Assembly (NCBI GenBank): GCA_017394205.1
Contig: JAFOPS010000042.1
Location: forward strand, 1 to 41,648
Reading direction: 5' to 3'
Source: Clostridia bacterium
Lineage (GTDB): Bacteria; Bacillota; Clostridia; Oscillospirales; Butyricicoccaceae
Length of the DNA: 41,648 bases
Part shown: in pieces, positions 41,154-41,648 of the stretch
Layout of the letters: every line of letters begins with the position of its first letter
Numbering within the stretch: position 1 is the stretch's first letter
The notes under the pieces: generated by a model
The model's input: the letters and a program-made list of their open reading frames with translations, nothing else
Database searches by the model: none
Told to the model about the DNA's origin: nothing
Position numbers and translations under genes: made by a program

Positions 41154-41648
41154 ATGAGTACTTATTTCGTGATCGCCGCAGCAGCCGTGAGCCTGCTGAT
41201 GGCGCTGGGCCTCTATCGCAGGAACGCGGCTATCCGGGTGGAGGACGCCCGGATGAAGGAGATCGCCGGTTACATCCGCGACGGCGCCATGGCCTATCTC
41301 AAGCGGCAATACGTGGTGATGGCGGTGTTTGCCGCCGTGATGTTCGTGGTGCTGCTGGTGATCCTGGGCCTGAACACGGCGCTGTGCTTTCTGGTGGGCG
41401 CGCTGTTTTCCATGCTGGCGGGCTTCTGCGGCATGATGAGCGCCACCCTCTCCAACGTCCGCACCGCGCAAAGCGCCAAAAAGGGCATGCCCGCGGCGCT
41501 TAACGTGGCCTTTTCCGGCGGCGCCGTGCTGGGGCTGTGCGTCGTGGGTCTGGGCGCGCTGGGTCTGGCGGTCCTCTATCTGATCTTCGACGGCAACAAC
41601 GATATCCTCACCGGCTTCTCCCTGGGCGCCTCCTCCATCGCGCTGTTC
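41154..41648 (+). CDS. hppA: Membrane-bound pyrophosphatase, N-terminal part
   Basis: The first 165 residues are in the window and the gene runs off the right edge. The pattern fits the H+/Na+-pumping pyrophosphatase: a first hydrophobic helix, then MKEIAGYIRDGAMAYLKRQY, a pair of helices, then GMMSATLSNVRTAQSAKKG and the start of a further helix ending FSLGASSIALF. It couples PPi hydrolysis to ion export. The residues that distinguish K+-dependent and Na+/H+ types lie beyond the edge. AAAGGAAG precedes the ATG. Confidence 0.92.
   Translation, partial: MSTYFVIAAAAVSLLMALGLYRRNAAIRVEDARMKEIAGYIRDGAMAYLKRQYVVMAVFAAVMFVVLLVILGLNTALCFLVGALFSMLAGFCGMMSATLSNVRTAQSAKKGMPAALNVAFSGGAVLGLCVVGLGALGLAVLYLIFDGNNDILTGFSLGASSIALF

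Noticed and set aside
1-41648. Search for tRNA or rRNA genes, CRISPR repeats, transposase or phage genes
   Set aside because: Intergenic gaps are short and contain promoters and terminators; I saw no cloverleaf, spaced repeat or mobile-element protein.

Overview
The window looks like chromosomal DNA of a GC-rich, endospore-forming member of the Clostridia, most likely an Oscillospiraceae-type gut anaerobe. This is inferred from SpoVAC/AD/AE, a CotF-like coat protein, a perfect CIRCE operator, Gram-positive ribosome binding sites (AGGAGG-like), abundant Fe-S/flavin redox enzymes and high GC. No rRNA, tRNA, CRISPR array, insertion sequence or phage gene was recognised. Most genes sit in tight operons with ATGA/GTGA overlaps.

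Layout. 1-135 is the tail of an unidentified gene. 228-3340 (-) holds an unknown protein, a YkuD L,D-transpeptidase lipoprotein and a trigger factor without the usual ribosome-docking motif. 3464-8305 (+) holds a YqeG-type phosphatase, endonuclease IV, an Xaa-Pro peptidase, elongation factor P, an acidic zinc-ribbon protein and MnmA. 8393-9738 has a CotF-like protein converging on a secreted stalk-domain protein. 10045-12923 (-) is a TrkA-TrkH potassium uptake operon.

The most distinctive part is 13190-27572, a three-unit lipid and redox island. Unit A (+): MarR regulator, CAT/E2-like acyltransferase homologue, long-chain acyl-CoA ligase. Unit B (-): a second AMP-forming ligase, a dedicated acyl carrier protein, an acyl-ACP thioesterase, two tandem HypB GTPases and HypA. 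Unit C (+, divergent from B): a FAD protein resembling bacterial polyenoic fatty acid isomerase, a CrtI/saturase-like flavoprotein, an FNR reductase with a plant-type [2Fe-2S] domain, and a 943-residue multi-Fe-S GltD/NfnB-like flavoprotein. Units A and C end in an identical 29-nt hairpin. I propose, as inference, that the island takes up, activates, isomerises and saturates unsaturated fatty acids (anaerobic biohydrogenation). The HypA/HypB genes are an unexplained but translationally coupled part of unit B.

27708-29880 holds a thioredoxin-like protein, a nitrilase-family amidase, Hsp20 and a 63-residue protein, the last two divergent around a CIRCE operator. 29960-38931 (-) is one long operon: D-aminoacylase-type amidohydrolase, tRNA-dihydrouridine synthase, then all seven shikimate-pathway activities to chorismate plus chorismate mutase, including two fusions (chorismate mutase-AroB and AroE-AroK). 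39090-40890 (+) is spoVAC-spoVAD-spoVAE, and the window ends inside a membrane pyrophosphatase gene.
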